A stretch of DNA of 64,000 bases from NCBI RefSeq assembly GCF_018070045.1, contig NZ_JAGPYK010000003.1, positions 307,611-371,610 of the forward strand. The letters are read 5' to 3'. Source of the stretch: Micromonospora sp. U21. Lineage in GTDB: Bacteria; Actinomycetota; Actinomycetes; Mycobacteriales; Micromonosporaceae. Positions 16,476-26,396 of this stretch are shown here, piece by piece; within the stretch, counting starts at the first letter, position 1, and each line of letters begins with the position of its first letter. The translations under genes were made by a program, and so were the position numbers. Below the pieces are notes generated by a model. That model was not told the origin of the DNA. It searched no databases and saw nothing but the letters and a program-made list of their open reading frames with translations.

Positions 16476-19400
16476 ATGATGCGTTCAGTTCGCAAGTTAT
16501 CGGCGCTGGCACTGCTGGTGCTGGGCGTCTCGGCGGTGGCTCCGGGCGGTGTGCCGGCCTCGGCGCAGCCCCGGGCCGCGAAGCCGGCGACCACACCCAC
16601 GGTCGCGTCCAAGCCCCGGACGGTCACTCTGCTCACCGGCGACACCGTCCATCTCAGCACTGTGAACGGCCAGACGGCTGTCGACGTCGTGCCGGGCAAG
16701 GGACGGGAACGGATCCCGTTCATCACCCACAGCGCCGGCGAGGACGTGCGGGTCATCCCCGCCGACGCCGTCGGCCTGCTCAACCGGGGCAAGCTCGACC
16801 CGCGACTCTTCGACATCTCGACGCTGGTCGACTTCGGCTACGACGACACCCGCGCCACGCTGCCGCTCATCGTCCAGCACGGCGGCGCCGCCCCCGCTGG
16901 CCTCGCCGGCGCCCGGACCACCCGGGAGCTTTCCGGGGCGAGCGCTGTCGCGGAGAACCGCGCCGAAGCGGTGTCCTTCTGGAACAACCTCACGTCCACC
17001 GCGGGTGGCGCCGAGCGCAAACTCCGGGCCGGGTTCGAGAAGGTCTGGCTCGACGGGCTGCGCCAGCCCAGCCTTGACGTCAGCGTCCCGATGACCGGCG
17101 CGCCGCAGGCCTGGCAGGCCGGCTGGACGGGTACCGGCGTGAAGGTCGGCGTGATCGACACCGGCATCGACCAGACCCACCCCGACCTGGTCGGTCACGT
17201 CGCCGCCGCGGAGAACTTCACCGCCGACCCGGACGCCCTCGACCGGGTCGGCCACGGCACCCACGTCGCGTCCACCATCGCCGGCAACGGAGCCGCCTCG
17301 CAGGGCCGCTACAAGGGCATGGCGCCCGGCGCGACCCTCTACAGCGCCAAGGTCTGCATGGCAGAGGGCTGCCCGGAGTCGGCGATCCTGGCCGGCATGA
17401 CCTGGGCGGCGGAGCAGGGCGCCAAGGTCGTCAACATGAGCCTCGGTGGCCCGGACAGCCCGGAGACCGACCCGATCGAGGCGGCCCTGGCCGACCTCAC
17501 CCGCCGCTACGGCGTGCTCTTCGTCGTCGCCGCGGGCAACAGCGGAATGGCCGGCGACTCCACGGTGGATTCGCCCGGCTCCGTCGCCGAGGCGCTGACC
17601 GTGGGCGCCGTGACCAAGACGGGCGAGCTGGCCGAGTTCTCGGGACGGGGCCCGCGCACGGGCGACGCCGGCATCAAGCCGGAGATCACCGCTCCCGGCG
17701 TCGGCATCGTCGCCGCCCGCAGCTCGACCTCCGACATGTGGCCGAGCGACGAGAACCCGCAGTACGCCAGCCTCAACGGCACCTCGATGGCCACGCCGCA
17801 CGTGGCCGGCGCGGCGGCGATCCTGACCCAGCAGCACCCGGACTGGACGCCTGAGCGGATCAAGTCCACGCTGATGGCGGCCGCCCAGCCGAACGCCGGC
17901 ATCGGCGTCTACGAGCAGGGCGCGGGGTTCCTCGACGTAGCCCGGGCGATCCACCAGACCGTCACGGCGAGCCCGGTCAGCGTCGCCTTCGAGCGGACCA
18001 CCGCCGCGCAGCAGCGCACCGTCACGTACGCGAACAGCGGCTCGTCCGCGCTCACCCTGGCTGTCTCCCTCGCCGCCAAGGACGCCGACGGCGCCCCGGC
18101 ACCGGCCGGCCTGTTCAGCCTCAGCGCCCCCTCGGTGACGGTCCCGGCCGGCGGCACGGCCACCGTGACCGTCACCGCGCAGCCCGGCACGAACCTGCCC
18201 GACCGCTACTTCGGCGGTGAGGTGACCGCCACCGGCGGCGGTACGCGGGTGCAGACCCCGGTCGCGCTCGACATCGCCCGCCACCAGCTGACCCTCAAGC
18301 TCGTCGGGCCGGATGGTGGCGCACCCAGGGCGGACCAGGGCTGGGTGACCGTCCTGACCGACCTGGACCGGCAGACCCTCCTGGTGCTCGGCGACCCCAC
18401 GGCCACCCAGCACCGCGTCCGCGCGGGCCGCTACCTGGTCCAGACCTACCTGCAGACTAGCGACCCGAACTTCCCGCAGATCACGTCGCTGGTGCGCCCG
18501 AGCCTCGACCTGACCAGGGACCAGGCGCTCACCATGGACACCCGCCTGGCGAAGCCGATCGCGGTGTCGGTGCCGAACCCGGAGGCCACGGCGGTCTTCC
18601 AGGAGTCCGGCTGGACGATCCGGACCGAGGAGCCGCAGATCTGGGGCAGCAACGACCCGTTCGGCGTGCTGATGAACGTCCCCTTCGACTACGTGCGGAC
18701 CGCGCAGATCGGGGCCGGCAAGACGCCCGGCTTCGTCTCCTACGTCCACGGGATGTGGGGCCAGGTGGCCCAGGACGGCAGCCTGCACAACAGCCCGTAC
18801 GTCTACCGGGTCTACCTGTACGAGCCGGAGAAGATGATGACCGGGCTGACCCGCAAGCTGCGCGCGGGCGACTTCGCCACGGTCCGCTCCCAGATCAGCG
18901 CGGACGTGGCCGGCGTGCCGGTTTGGCGGCTCGCGCGCGCACACGCGCCCGGCAACTCGCCGGTCTACCGCACCGAGCGCGTAGGCCCGCCGAGCTTCAC
19001 CTACGACGTGCCGAGCACCATCACCGAGTACTACAACCAGGACAAGAAGGCGGTGTGGCAGTCGACCTCGGGCCAGCCGCGGTACACGTACTACGAGTCG
19101 GCGTGGACCAGCTTCAAGCCCGGGCGCACGTACAACGTGAAGTGGGCCAACGCGGTGGCCGGGCCGGTCTTCCCGGAGCCGAACTTCGGCCAGCAGTTCG
19201 CCACCCGCTACTGGGGCGACACGATGGGCGGGCCCGGGCCGCTGCACGGCGACGGCGCCGGGCACATGGGCTTCCGGCACGTCGTCGGCGGCAGCGTGCA
19301 GGTCGACCTCTACCGCAACGGGGTCAAGATCGGCGACGCGAACCAGGCGCCCTGGACGTGGGACGTGCCCGCGGAGAAGGGTGACTACCGGCTGGCCGCG

Positions 19401-19814
19401 ACCTTCCGCAGCGACCCGGCCTTCACCCTGTCGACCGTGGTCGACGCGGAGTGGACCTTCAAGTCCGCACATGTGGGCGACGGCGACCTGGTGAAGCTGC
19501 CGATGACGGCGATCCGGTACACCCCGGAGCTCAACATCGACAACCGGGCGCCGGCCGGCCGGTTGTTCCCGATCCCGGTCTCGCTCGACCGTCAGGTCGG
19601 GGCGGCGCCGGGCCGAACCAGGACCCTGACCGTCGAGGCGTCCTTCGACGACGGCAAGACCTGGCGGCAGCTGCCCGTGCAGCGGTCGGGCGAGAAGGCG
19701 GTCGCCTGGGTGCACAACCCGGCCGGCACCGGCTTCGTCTCGCTGCGCTCCGGCGCGACGGACAGCAGCGGTAACACGGTCAAGCAGACTGTGATCCGCG
19801 CCTACCGGTACTGA
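16476..19814 (+). CDS. Secreted S8 family serine peptidase (subtilase), 1,112 aa
   Basis: The N-terminus MMRSVRKLSALALLVLGVSA ending near ASA-QP is a clear signal peptide. A prodomain of about 190 residues precedes the catalytic domain, whose triad is complete: Asp228 in VIDTGID, His260 in GHGTHVAS, Ser437 in GTSMATPH, with Asn355 in AAGNSG. The last 600 residues are beta-rich accessory domains that align with those of the subtilase at 601, including TEYYNQD near residue 850 and the ending RAYRY. It is presumably exported and self-processed. It converges on a BTAD-type regulator with a shared 15-bp hairpin between the stops. Confidence 0.94.
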   Translation: MMRSVRKLSALALLVLGVSAVAPGGVPASAQPRAAKPATTPTVASKPRTVTLLTGDTVHLSTVNGQTAVDVVPGKGRERIPFITHSAGEDVRVIPADAVGLLNRGKLDPRLFDISTLVDFGYDDTRATLPLIVQHGGAAPAGLAGARTTRELSGASAVAENRAEAVSFWNNLTSTAGGAERKLRAGFEKVWLDGLRQPSLDVSVPMTGAPQAWQAGWTGTGVKVGVIDTGIDQTHPDLVGHVAAAENFTADPDALDRVGHGTHVASTIAGNGAASQGRYKGMAPGATLYSAKVCMAEGCPESAILAGMTWAAEQGAKVVNMSLGGPDSPETDPIEAALADLTRRYGVLFVVAAGNSGMAGDSTVDSPGSVAEALTVGAVTKTGELAEFSGRGPRTGDAGIKPEITAPGVGIVAARSSTSDMWPSDENPQYASLNGTSMATPHVAGAAAILTQQHPDWTPERIKSTLMAAAQPNAGIGVYEQGAGFLDVARAIHQTVTASPVSVAFERTTAAQQRTVTYANSGSSALTLAVSLAAKDADGAPAPAGLFSLSAPSVTVPAGGTATVTVTAQPGTNLPDRYFGGEVTATGGGTRVQTPVALDIARHQLTLKLVGPDGGAPRADQGWVTVLTDLDRQTLLVLGDPTATQHRVRAGRYLVQTYLQTSDPNFPQITSLVRPSLDLTRDQALTMDTRLAKPIAVSVPNPEATAVFQESGWTIRTEEPQIWGSNDPFGVLMNVPFDYVRTAQIGAGKTPGFVSYVHGMWGQVAQDGSLHNSPYVYRVYLYEPEKMMTGLTRKLRAGDFATVRSQISADVAGVPVWRLARAHAPGNSPVYRTERVGPPSFTYDVPSTITEYYNQDKKAVWQSTSGQPRYTYYESAWTSFKPGRTYNVKWANAVAGPVFPEPNFGQQFATRYWGDTMGGPGPLHGDGAGHMGFRHVVGGSVQVDLYRNGVKIGDANQAPWTWDVPAEKGDYRLAATFRSDPAFTLSTVVDAEWTFKSAHVGDGDLVKLPMTAIRYTPELNIDNRAPAGRLFPIPVSLDRQVGAAPGRTRTLTVEASFDDGKTWRQLPVQRSGEKAVAWVHNPAGTGFVSLRSGATDSSGNTVKQTVIRAYRY

Positions 19815-19822
19815 GGCTGGAC

Positions 19823-19857
19823 CCCGGACGCGGCGCCTTGGCGGCGCCGCGTCCGGG
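19823..19857. terminator. Shared bidirectional terminator between subtilase and BTAD regulator
   Basis: CCCGGACGCGGCGCC (19823-19837) and GGCGCCGCGTCCGGG (19843-19857) are exact complements around a 5-base loop. The hairpin starts nine bases after the subtilase stop and ends on the base before the regulator's stop codon, so it must serve both converging genes. Confidence 0.8.
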
Positions 19858-22722
19858 TCACCGGTGCCAGTACAGCCGGTCGCGGATCCGCCGGGCCATC
19901 GGCGAGTCCGTTCCGTCGAGCTCGGCGAGGGCCTCGCTCCACGCCTGCCCGGCCAGGGCCGGGTCGCCGTTCGCGGAGTGGAAGTCGCCGATGGAGACCA
20001 GCACCTCCGCGGTGTGGTGGGGGGCCCGTGCGCCGCGGAAGGTGTCGATCGCCTGCTGCCAGGTCGCCATCGCGTGCGGCAGATCGTCGATCATCGAGTA
20101 CGTGTGCGCCAGCCAGGTCTGGGTGGTGCCCACTCCGTGCAGGTCGCCGAGGGCCTCGAACTGCCGCCGCGCCTCGACGAACATGCCCAGCGCCTCGGCG
20201 TGCCGGCCCAGCCAGCCCTTTGCCCGCGCGATGGACAACAGGGCGTTGGTGGCGCCCCGCACGTTGCCCTCGGCGCGAAGGAGCGCCCGCGCCGCCTCGG
20301 CATGCCGGATCGCCTCGCGGTAGCGCCTCTGGTCCAGCCGGATCTCAGCGATGTTGTTCTCCACGTGGCCCTGCTCGGCGCGCCGGCCGAGCCGGTCGAA
20401 GAGCGCCCGGGCGTGCTGGAGGTGTGACAGCCCGCGGTCCAGGTCGGCCAGGAAGTAGCAGGCGCCGGCGAGGCTGCGGTGCAGCAGGGCCTGAGCGGCG
20501 GGGTCGTCCCCGGTCGCCGCGAGGCCGGCGCTCACCACTTCCGCCCACTGCTTGAACTGCGCGGTGTCCTGGAAGAAGTTCTGCATTGCCAACGCGATCT
20601 GCCAGGCCGTGCGGGGCCGGCCGCGCTCCTTGGCTCGCGCGACGATGTCGGCCAGTACCCGCTGCTCGGCGGCGAACCAGGCCATCGCGTCGGCCCGGCC
20701 GGAGAAACCTCGCCCGGTGACTTCGCGCTCGGACGGCTCCGGCTCGGGCAGCGGCACCTGCGGCTGCAAGGGCAGATGCGCCGCGTAGGCACTGAGCTGG
20801 TAGTAGTCGTGGACCCGCTCGATGGCAGCGTTCCGCTCGGCCGCGTCGTCGTGCTCCTCCCCGAGCTCCACGGCATAGGCGCGCAGGAGATCATGCATTC
20901 GCCACCGGCCGTCGGCGGGCTGGACCAGCAGCTGTGCCCCCAGCTCGGCGAGCAGGCTGCGGGCGGCGCGCAGGGACAGACCCCCCAGGGCGGCGGCCGT
21001 TTCCGTGCTCAGTTCCCCCGCCGCGTGCAGGGGCAGGAGCCGGAAGAGTCGGGCCGCCTCGGGAGTCAGGGCCCGGTAGGACCAGGAGAAGATCGCCTCC
21101 AGATCGGCGTGTGCGTCCCCGAAGCCGGCCAGCCGGCCGTCAGACTCGGCCAGCTCACCGGCGACCGCGGGCAGGCTGAGCCCGGGCCGGCCGACGCTGC
21201 GGGTGGCGACCAGCGCCAGGGCCAGCGGCAGACGTCCGCAGCGCGCGATGATCTCGTTGACGGCGTCCGGGTCGGCGGCCGCCGCGTCGCCGAGCCGGCG
21301 GGTGAGCAGCTCGCGGGCCTCGGCATCGGTCAGCAGGTCGAGGTGTAGCGGGTGGGCACCCGCCTGACCGGCGACACCGGTGATCCGGCGGCGGCTGGTG
21401 GCGATGACGAGACTGCCGCCGGTGCCGGGCAACAGGTGCCGGATCTGGTCCCAGTCGCGGCAGTTGTCGAGCAGGATCAGCATCCGGCGCTCCGCCAGGA
21501 TGCTGCGGTAGAGGCCGGCCTGGGCGTGCAGTTCGGCCGGGATGGCGCCCGGCGCCACCCCGAGGGACCAGAGGAAGCCGCGCAACGCCTCCGCCGGTGT
21601 CATCACCGAGTCGCCGGAATCGAAGCCGCGCAGGTCCGCGTGCAACTGCCCGTCGGGGTAGCGGGCGGCCAGCTGGTGGGCCAGGTGCACTGCGAAGGTC
21701 GTCTTCCCGACGCCGGGCATTCCGTCGATGACCAGCGCGGTGGTCCGCCGGTCTCCGGCCAGCAGCTCCTCCGCGGCGACCACGAGGCCGCGACGACCGA
21801 TGAAATAGGGGTGGTCGGCCGGCAACTGCGCCGGCCGCTCGGCCCGGGTCGACTGCGACACCTCCAGCTCGGCTGGCGGCCATGATTCGGCCTTCGCACC
21901 GCTGGGCAGCGCTCCGGGCCGATTGAAGGCCGGTCCGACCCCGCGCCGCGACCTGGCGCCGTCGGCCGGCGCGTCGTGGTGGAACAGGCTGTCCCGGGCT
22001 GCGCGCAGGTCACCGCCTGGCTGGATGCCGAGCTCGTCGGCGAGCCGGTGCTCGATGTCGGCATAGGCCGCGAGGGCCTCGGCCCGCCGGCCGTCTGCGG
22101 CGAGCGCGAGCAGCAGGCGCGCCTGCAGTGCCTCGTCCAACGGCTCGTATTCGGCGGCGAGCCGGATCGCCGGCAGCACCGCGTGGACGCAGCCGGTCCG
22201 CAGAGCGATGTCGGTCGCCGCCCGGACTGCCGCGAACCGTTCACCGTCGACAGCGACGAACTCCGGGTGGGCCCGACCGCCGGCCTGCAGGCCCGAGGCG
22301 CAACGGTCGCGCCACAGCGCCAGCGCCTCCCGGTAGAGCTCGACGGCCGGCTCGCCGGAGCCGCCAGCGGCCTGGGCGACCAGGTGCCGGAAACGCAGCA
22401 GGTCGAGCGACTCCCCGTCGATCCGCAGCCGGTATTCGGCGCCGTCACGGATCAGTACCGAGCCCGCTGCCCGTGTCGGCAGGCCCGGCTCGAAGCGCCG
22501 CCGGAGCATCCCGACGTGCCGGTGCACCACATTGACCGCGCTGGGCGGAGGGTCGGATTCCCAGAGCAGGTCGACGAGCTCGGCAACGCTGACCGCGCCG
22601 CCGGCCCGGGCGAGCAGCAACGCCAGGATCAGCCGCTGCTGCCGGGTGCCCAGGTCGATTTCGGACTGGCCACGCCAGGCCCGCACCGGGCCGAGAACCG
22701 CGAAGGAGAGCAGGCTGGTCAT
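19858..22722 (-). CDS. AfsR/SARP-type BTAD-NB-ARC-TPR regulator
   Basis: 954 aa. Residues 1-95 form the OmpR-like DNA-binding domain of SARPs (FAVLGPVRAWRGQSEIDLGT, ALLLARAGGAVSVAELVDLL, AVNVVHRHVGMLRRRFEPG). A BTAD helical domain follows to about residue 245. After a linker comes NB-ARC with Walker A GMPGVGKTTFA and Walker B RMLILLDNCRD, then a C-terminal TPR array. Such proteins act as ATP-dependent activators of secondary metabolism or exported enzymes. The gene is a paralogue of 23499, with an ECF sigma gene between them. The position next to a subtilase invites the guess that it controls that protease, but this is unproven. Confidence 0.9.
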   Translation of the reverse strand: MTSLLSFAVLGPVRAWRGQSEIDLGTRQQRLILALLLARAGGAVSVAELVDLLWESDPPPSAVNVVHRHVGMLRRRFEPGLPTRAAGSVLIRDGAEYRLRIDGESLDLLRFRHLVAQAAGGSGEPAVELYREALALWRDRCASGLQAGGRAHPEFVAVDGERFAAVRAATDIALRTGCVHAVLPAIRLAAEYEPLDEALQARLLLALAADGRRAEALAAYADIEHRLADELGIQPGGDLRAARDSLFHHDAPADGARSRRGVGPAFNRPGALPSGAKAESWPPAELEVSQSTRAERPAQLPADHPYFIGRRGLVVAAEELLAGDRRTTALVIDGMPGVGKTTFAVHLAHQLAARYPDGQLHADLRGFDSGDSVMTPAEALRGFLWSLGVAPGAIPAELHAQAGLYRSILAERRMLILLDNCRDWDQIRHLLPGTGGSLVIATSRRRITGVAGQAGAHPLHLDLLTDAEARELLTRRLGDAAAADPDAVNEIIARCGRLPLALALVATRSVGRPGLSLPAVAGELAESDGRLAGFGDAHADLEAIFSWSYRALTPEAARLFRLLPLHAAGELSTETAAALGGLSLRAARSLLAELGAQLLVQPADGRWRMHDLLRAYAVELGEEHDDAAERNAAIERVHDYYQLSAYAAHLPLQPQVPLPEPEPSEREVTGRGFSGRADAMAWFAAEQRVLADIVARAKERGRPRTAWQIALAMQNFFQDTAQFKQWAEVVSAGLAATGDDPAAQALLHRSLAGACYFLADLDRGLSHLQHARALFDRLGRRAEQGHVENNIAEIRLDQRRYREAIRHAEAARALLRAEGNVRGATNALLSIARAKGWLGRHAEALGMFVEARRQFEALGDLHGVGTTQTWLAHTYSMIDDLPHAMATWQQAIDTFRGARAPHHTAEVLVSIGDFHSANGDPALAGQAWSEALAELDGTDSPMARRIRDRLYWHR

Positions 22723-22859
22723 GGTGATGCGATCCGTCTGGGGCTGGTTGCCACGATCGCCAGAGCATGGCAGGGCGCGCGCCGCGAGACGGGCGTGTGT
22801 TGTGGCAGTGTGAGCTTCGGCTCAGGAGCCGGATCGCCGGGCGGTGGAGTCGTCCCTGC

Positions 22860-23384
22860 TCAGGCCGCATCAAGACCGGTGCGCAGGGCGCGCAGCGCAT
22901 AGTGGGTGCGGGACTTCACCGTGCCGATCGGCACTCCCAGCCGGCCCGCTACCTCCTCCGCTGACCGCCCGACCAGGTACACCTCGGAGAGCAGACTGCG
23001 CTGCGCCGGGCTCAGCCGGCCGAGCGCGTGCCGGATGGCACACGACGCGAGCGCGGCGCCGGTGGTGTCGTCCCCAGCGGGAATCCACGTCATGTCGACG
23101 AGATGGACCTCCGCCGGGCGGCCCCGCCGCAGCCGGACGCCGTCGATGACGAGCCGTCGGGCGACGGTGACGAGCCACCGACGGGCGGCATCGGGCTCGG
23201 CCGGCACCGAGTCGAGGTGCCGCCAGGCCCGCAGCATCGTGTCCTGGAGCAGATCCTCGGCGGTCTGCCGCTGACCGCGGGTCAGCACGAGCAGGAGACG
23301 CAGCACGGCACGGGCGTGATCGGCATGCAGCGTGGTCATGCGTTCGGCCCGGCCGGCCGGTGATTCGTCGAGTGTCCGCAGCAC
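22860..23384 (-). CDS. ECF sigma factor between two BTAD regulators
   Basis: 174 aa from a GTG at 23384 behind GGGGGAG. Region 2 is visible (LHADHARAVLRLLLVLTRGQ, then TAEDLLQDTMLRAWRHLDSV) and region 4 is complete (RLSPAQRSLLSEVYLVGRSA, EEVAGRLGVPIGTVKSRTHY). It is the short SigK/SigL-like type. No anti-sigma gene is adjacent: the neighbours on both sides are the BTAD-NB-ARC-TPR regulators, read in the same direction with gaps of about 115-140 bp. The three genes may be one transcription unit or three closely spaced ones. Confidence 0.9.
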   Translation of the reverse strand: MLRTLDESPAGRAERMTTLHADHARAVLRLLLVLTRGQRQTAEDLLQDTMLRAWRHLDSVPAEPDAARRWLVTVARRLVIDGVRLRRGRPAEVHLVDMTWIPAGDDTTGAALASCAIRHALGRLSPAQRSLLSEVYLVGRSAEEVAGRLGVPIGTVKSRTHYALRALRTGLDAA

Positions 23385-23498
23385 GGCATCTCCCCCACAG
23401 GCAGGAGCAACGGTGATTGAGGCATGAGCCTAGGGACGCCCGCTGCCAATGGACTGACGCGTTAGTGCGGATCGAGTGCCGTCGCCGATCGCAACCGG

Positions 23499-26312
23499 TC
23501 ACGGACGCGACGTGACCGCCGCGAGCAGGCCGGCCAGCCGCCGGCCGGTCCGGGTCTGCGCGTACGGAATCAGAGCCAACGCCTCCTGCCACGCCCGTAT
23601 CGCGGCGTCCTGGTCGCCGGTGGCGGCGAGGGCGTCACCGAGCAGTGCCAGCACTTCCGCGGCCGGGGCCGACGCCGAGGCCTCCTGGTACGCGACGGCC
23701 GCCTCGCGCCAGCAGCCGACAGCCTTGCCGGGCTCCCCGCGGGCGGAATGCACCTGGCCGAGCACCTCCCACGCCTCGGCGACCCCCAGGTTGTACTGCG
23801 CTCGGCGGGACAGCGCCATCGCCTGCTCGGCGCAGCGCACGGCCTCTTCCTCCCGGCCCAGTTCGGCGTTGCTCGCGGCCAGGATCACCAGGGCGTCCGC
23901 GAACAGCTTGTCGTCTCCGGCCGCCCATGGCCCCAGCACCGCGGAGAGCGTCCGGACGACCTCCTCGTGTCGCCCCTGCGCCGCCAGGATCATCACCCGG
24001 TTGATCGTGGCCCGGGTCAGCTCGTCGTGCAGGCCGAGCCGGGCGAGCAGATCGAGCGCCTGGTCGAGATGCGCGACCGCGGTCTCGTGCTCGCGCCGGA
24101 AGTAAGCCGCGCCGGCCAGGCTGCGGTGCATCCGGGCCTGCCCGACCAGGTCGCAGCCCGCCCGCGCGGCATCGAGGGCCACCTCGCCGGTGGCCGTCCA
24201 GTCGGCGCACCTGCCGGTGCGGTCGAAGAAATGCTGCATTCCCAGGGCGAGCTGCCAGGCCTCGGTGTGCCAACCCTGCCGGGCGGCCCGGCCGACCAGC
24301 GCGATCAGGACCTGCCGCTCGGCGCTGAACCAGCGTATGGCTTCGCCGTGGCCGGCGAAGCGCAACGGGGTCTCGCCCGGCCCTGGCTCGATCATCGGGT
24401 GGTGCTCGGAGGTCAGCAGCTGTCGGTGCGCCTGATAGCAGGTGGCCCGGTAGAACCGCAGGCAGCGGAGTTCCGCGGCGGCGCGCTCCGCCGGGCTGTC
24501 GTTCTCCTCGCCGAGTTCCGTGGCGTAGGCCAGCAGCAGGTCGTGGGTGCGGTAGCGGCCCGGCAGTTCCTCGCTGATCAGGTGCGCGCGGCTCAGCTCG
24601 CCGATCAGCGCACGCCCGGTCCGCAGCGGGACGCCGGCCAGGCCCGCCGCCCCGGCGATCGAGATGTCGGGGCCGGGATGGATCGGCAGCAGTCGGAAGA
24701 GCCGGGCGGCCGGGGCGGAAAGTGCCCGGTAGGACCAGGAAAAGACGGCACGCAGGCCGGTCTGCGGGTCGTCGCCGTCGAAGCCGTCCAGGCTGCCCGG
24801 CGCCCGGGTCAACTCGGTGGCGATCTGCGCCGGTGGCGTCCGTGGCAGGCTCGCCGCGCGGGCCGCCACCACGGCCAGCGCGAGCGGCAGCCGCCCGCAG
24901 CTGGCGATGATGGCGTCGATCGCGGCCGGGTCCTCCGTGACGCGGCCGGCGCCGAGCGGTCGCAGGAGCGCCGCACGGGCCTCGTCGAGGCTCGGCAGAC
25001 CGACCGGCAACGGGTGGGCGCCGGCCGTGGTCAGCAGGCTGCTGAGCCGGCTGCGGCTGGTGACGATCGCCAGACAGCCGGGGCTGCCCGGCAGCAGGTG
25101 CCGGATCTGCTCGGCGTCCCGACAGTTGTCGAGCACGATCAGCAGACGCCGGCCGGCGAGGCTGCTGCGGTACATGCCCGCCTGCGCGTGCAGCTCAGCG
25201 GGAATGCCCTCCTGCGGCACCCCGAGCGAGCCGAGGAAGCCACGCAGCGCCTCGGCCGGGCTCATCGCCGGCTCGCGCCCGTCGTATCCACGCAGGTCCA
25301 CATAGAGCTGCCCGTCCGGGTAGCCGGCGGCGAACTCGTGGGCGAGGTGGACGGCGAGGGCGGTCTTGCCGATCCCGGGCATGCCGTCGATCGCGAGCAC
25401 TACCGGACCGCCCGGGCCCGCGACCGCCGCGCGGGCCTCGGCGACGAGGTCGTCCCGGCCGCTGAAGAAGGGCAGGTCGGGCGGCAACTGCGCGGGCCGG
25501 GGAAGGGGCGACTGCGATTCGGTACGCGCCGGCCGGGTGCGCTGGTGCAGCAGCCGGTCGTACGCCTCCCGCAGTTCCTCACCCGGATCGATGCCCAGGT
25601 CGTCGGCGAGCCGGCGGCGCACCACCCGGTACATCTCGACGGCTTCCGCCTGGCGGCCGTCGGCGGCGAGCGCCAGCAGCAACCGGCTCTGCAGCGACTC
25701 GTCGAGCGGATGCTGCTCGGCAGCCTGCCGCAACGGCGCCAGCACGGCGCCCATCCGGCCGCAGCGCTCGGCGGCGTCGGCGGCCTCGCGCACGGCCTCG
25801 GCGCGTTCGGCCTCCACGGCGAGGAACGCGGGATGCAGGCGGGAGACCGGTTCCAGGCCCGCGGCACACCGGCCGCGCCACAGCCGCAGCCCGTCGAGGG
25901 AATGCCGCAGCGCCGACTCCGGGTCGCCGTCCTGCAGGCTCCGGCCCGCCAGCCGGCTCAACGACCGGAACTTCAGCAGGTCAAGGGACTCCTCGTCGGC
26001 GCGCAGCCGGTAGCCCGAGAGCTCCCGGAGGATGTGCCGGCCCGCCGACCGGTTGGGCAGGCCGGGCTCGAGCAGCCGCCGGAGCACCCCGACGTGGCGG
26101 TGCACGACGTTCGCGGCGCTGGGCGGGGCCTCCTCGTCCCAGAGCAGGTCGACCAGTTCGGCCAGGGAGACCGGTGAACCGGCCCGGGCCAGCAGCAACG
26201 CGAGCACCAGGCGCTGTTGGCGCGCGCCCAGATGCAGCTCGGCGCCGGCACGGACGACCCTGATCGAGCCGAGCACCGAGAAACCGATCGTCTCGCCCAC
26301 CTCCGCCCGCAC
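23499..26312 (-). CDS. AfsR/SARP-type BTAD-NB-ARC-TPR regulator, second copy
   Basis: 937 aa with the same order as the protein at 19858: OmpR-like DNA-binding domain (FSVLGSIRVVRAGAELHLGA, LLARAGSPVSLAELVDLLWD), BTAD domain to about residue 250, NB-ARC with Walker A GMPGIGKTALA and RRLLIVLDNCRD, and a TPR tail (AVAHLDQALDLLARLGLHDE). Long identical blocks, such as NVVHRHVG in the DNA-binding domain and ADLRG/VDLRG after the ATPase loop, show a tandem duplication. The two copies differ in the TPR part, as expected if they sense different signals. It starts at GTG 26312, 85 bp after the ECF41 gene stop. Confidence 0.9.
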   Translation of the reverse strand: MRAEVGETIGFSVLGSIRVVRAGAELHLGARQQRLVLALLLARAGSPVSLAELVDLLWDEEAPPSAANVVHRHVGVLRRLLEPGLPNRSAGRHILRELSGYRLRADEESLDLLKFRSLSRLAGRSLQDGDPESALRHSLDGLRLWRGRCAAGLEPVSRLHPAFLAVEAERAEAVREAADAAERCGRMGAVLAPLRQAAEQHPLDESLQSRLLLALAADGRQAEAVEMYRVVRRRLADDLGIDPGEELREAYDRLLHQRTRPARTESQSPLPRPAQLPPDLPFFSGRDDLVAEARAAVAGPGGPVVLAIDGMPGIGKTALAVHLAHEFAAGYPDGQLYVDLRGYDGREPAMSPAEALRGFLGSLGVPQEGIPAELHAQAGMYRSSLAGRRLLIVLDNCRDAEQIRHLLPGSPGCLAIVTSRSRLSSLLTTAGAHPLPVGLPSLDEARAALLRPLGAGRVTEDPAAIDAIIASCGRLPLALAVVAARAASLPRTPPAQIATELTRAPGSLDGFDGDDPQTGLRAVFSWSYRALSAPAARLFRLLPIHPGPDISIAGAAGLAGVPLRTGRALIGELSRAHLISEELPGRYRTHDLLLAYATELGEENDSPAERAAAELRCLRFYRATCYQAHRQLLTSEHHPMIEPGPGETPLRFAGHGEAIRWFSAERQVLIALVGRAARQGWHTEAWQLALGMQHFFDRTGRCADWTATGEVALDAARAGCDLVGQARMHRSLAGAAYFRREHETAVAHLDQALDLLARLGLHDELTRATINRVMILAAQGRHEEVVRTLSAVLGPWAAGDDKLFADALVILAASNAELGREEEAVRCAEQAMALSRRAQYNLGVAEAWEVLGQVHSARGEPGKAVGCWREAAVAYQEASASAPAAEVLALLGDALAATGDQDAAIRAWQEALALIPYAQTRTGRRLAGLLAAVTSRP

Positions 26313-26396
26313 ACCGGCAACGGTAACCGGCCGACCGCCACCCGGACTTTGCGGCCGCGGGCAGGGACGCTGGTGCTCGTTTCGAGGGCCGCGGAC

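Noticed and set aside
16497..19715. 1,072-codon open frame on the minus strand
   Set aside because: Antisense shadow of the second subtilase, same composition problem.
23748..26177. 809-codon plus-strand frame
   Set aside because: Shadow of the BTAD regulator at 23499; no recognisable protein features.
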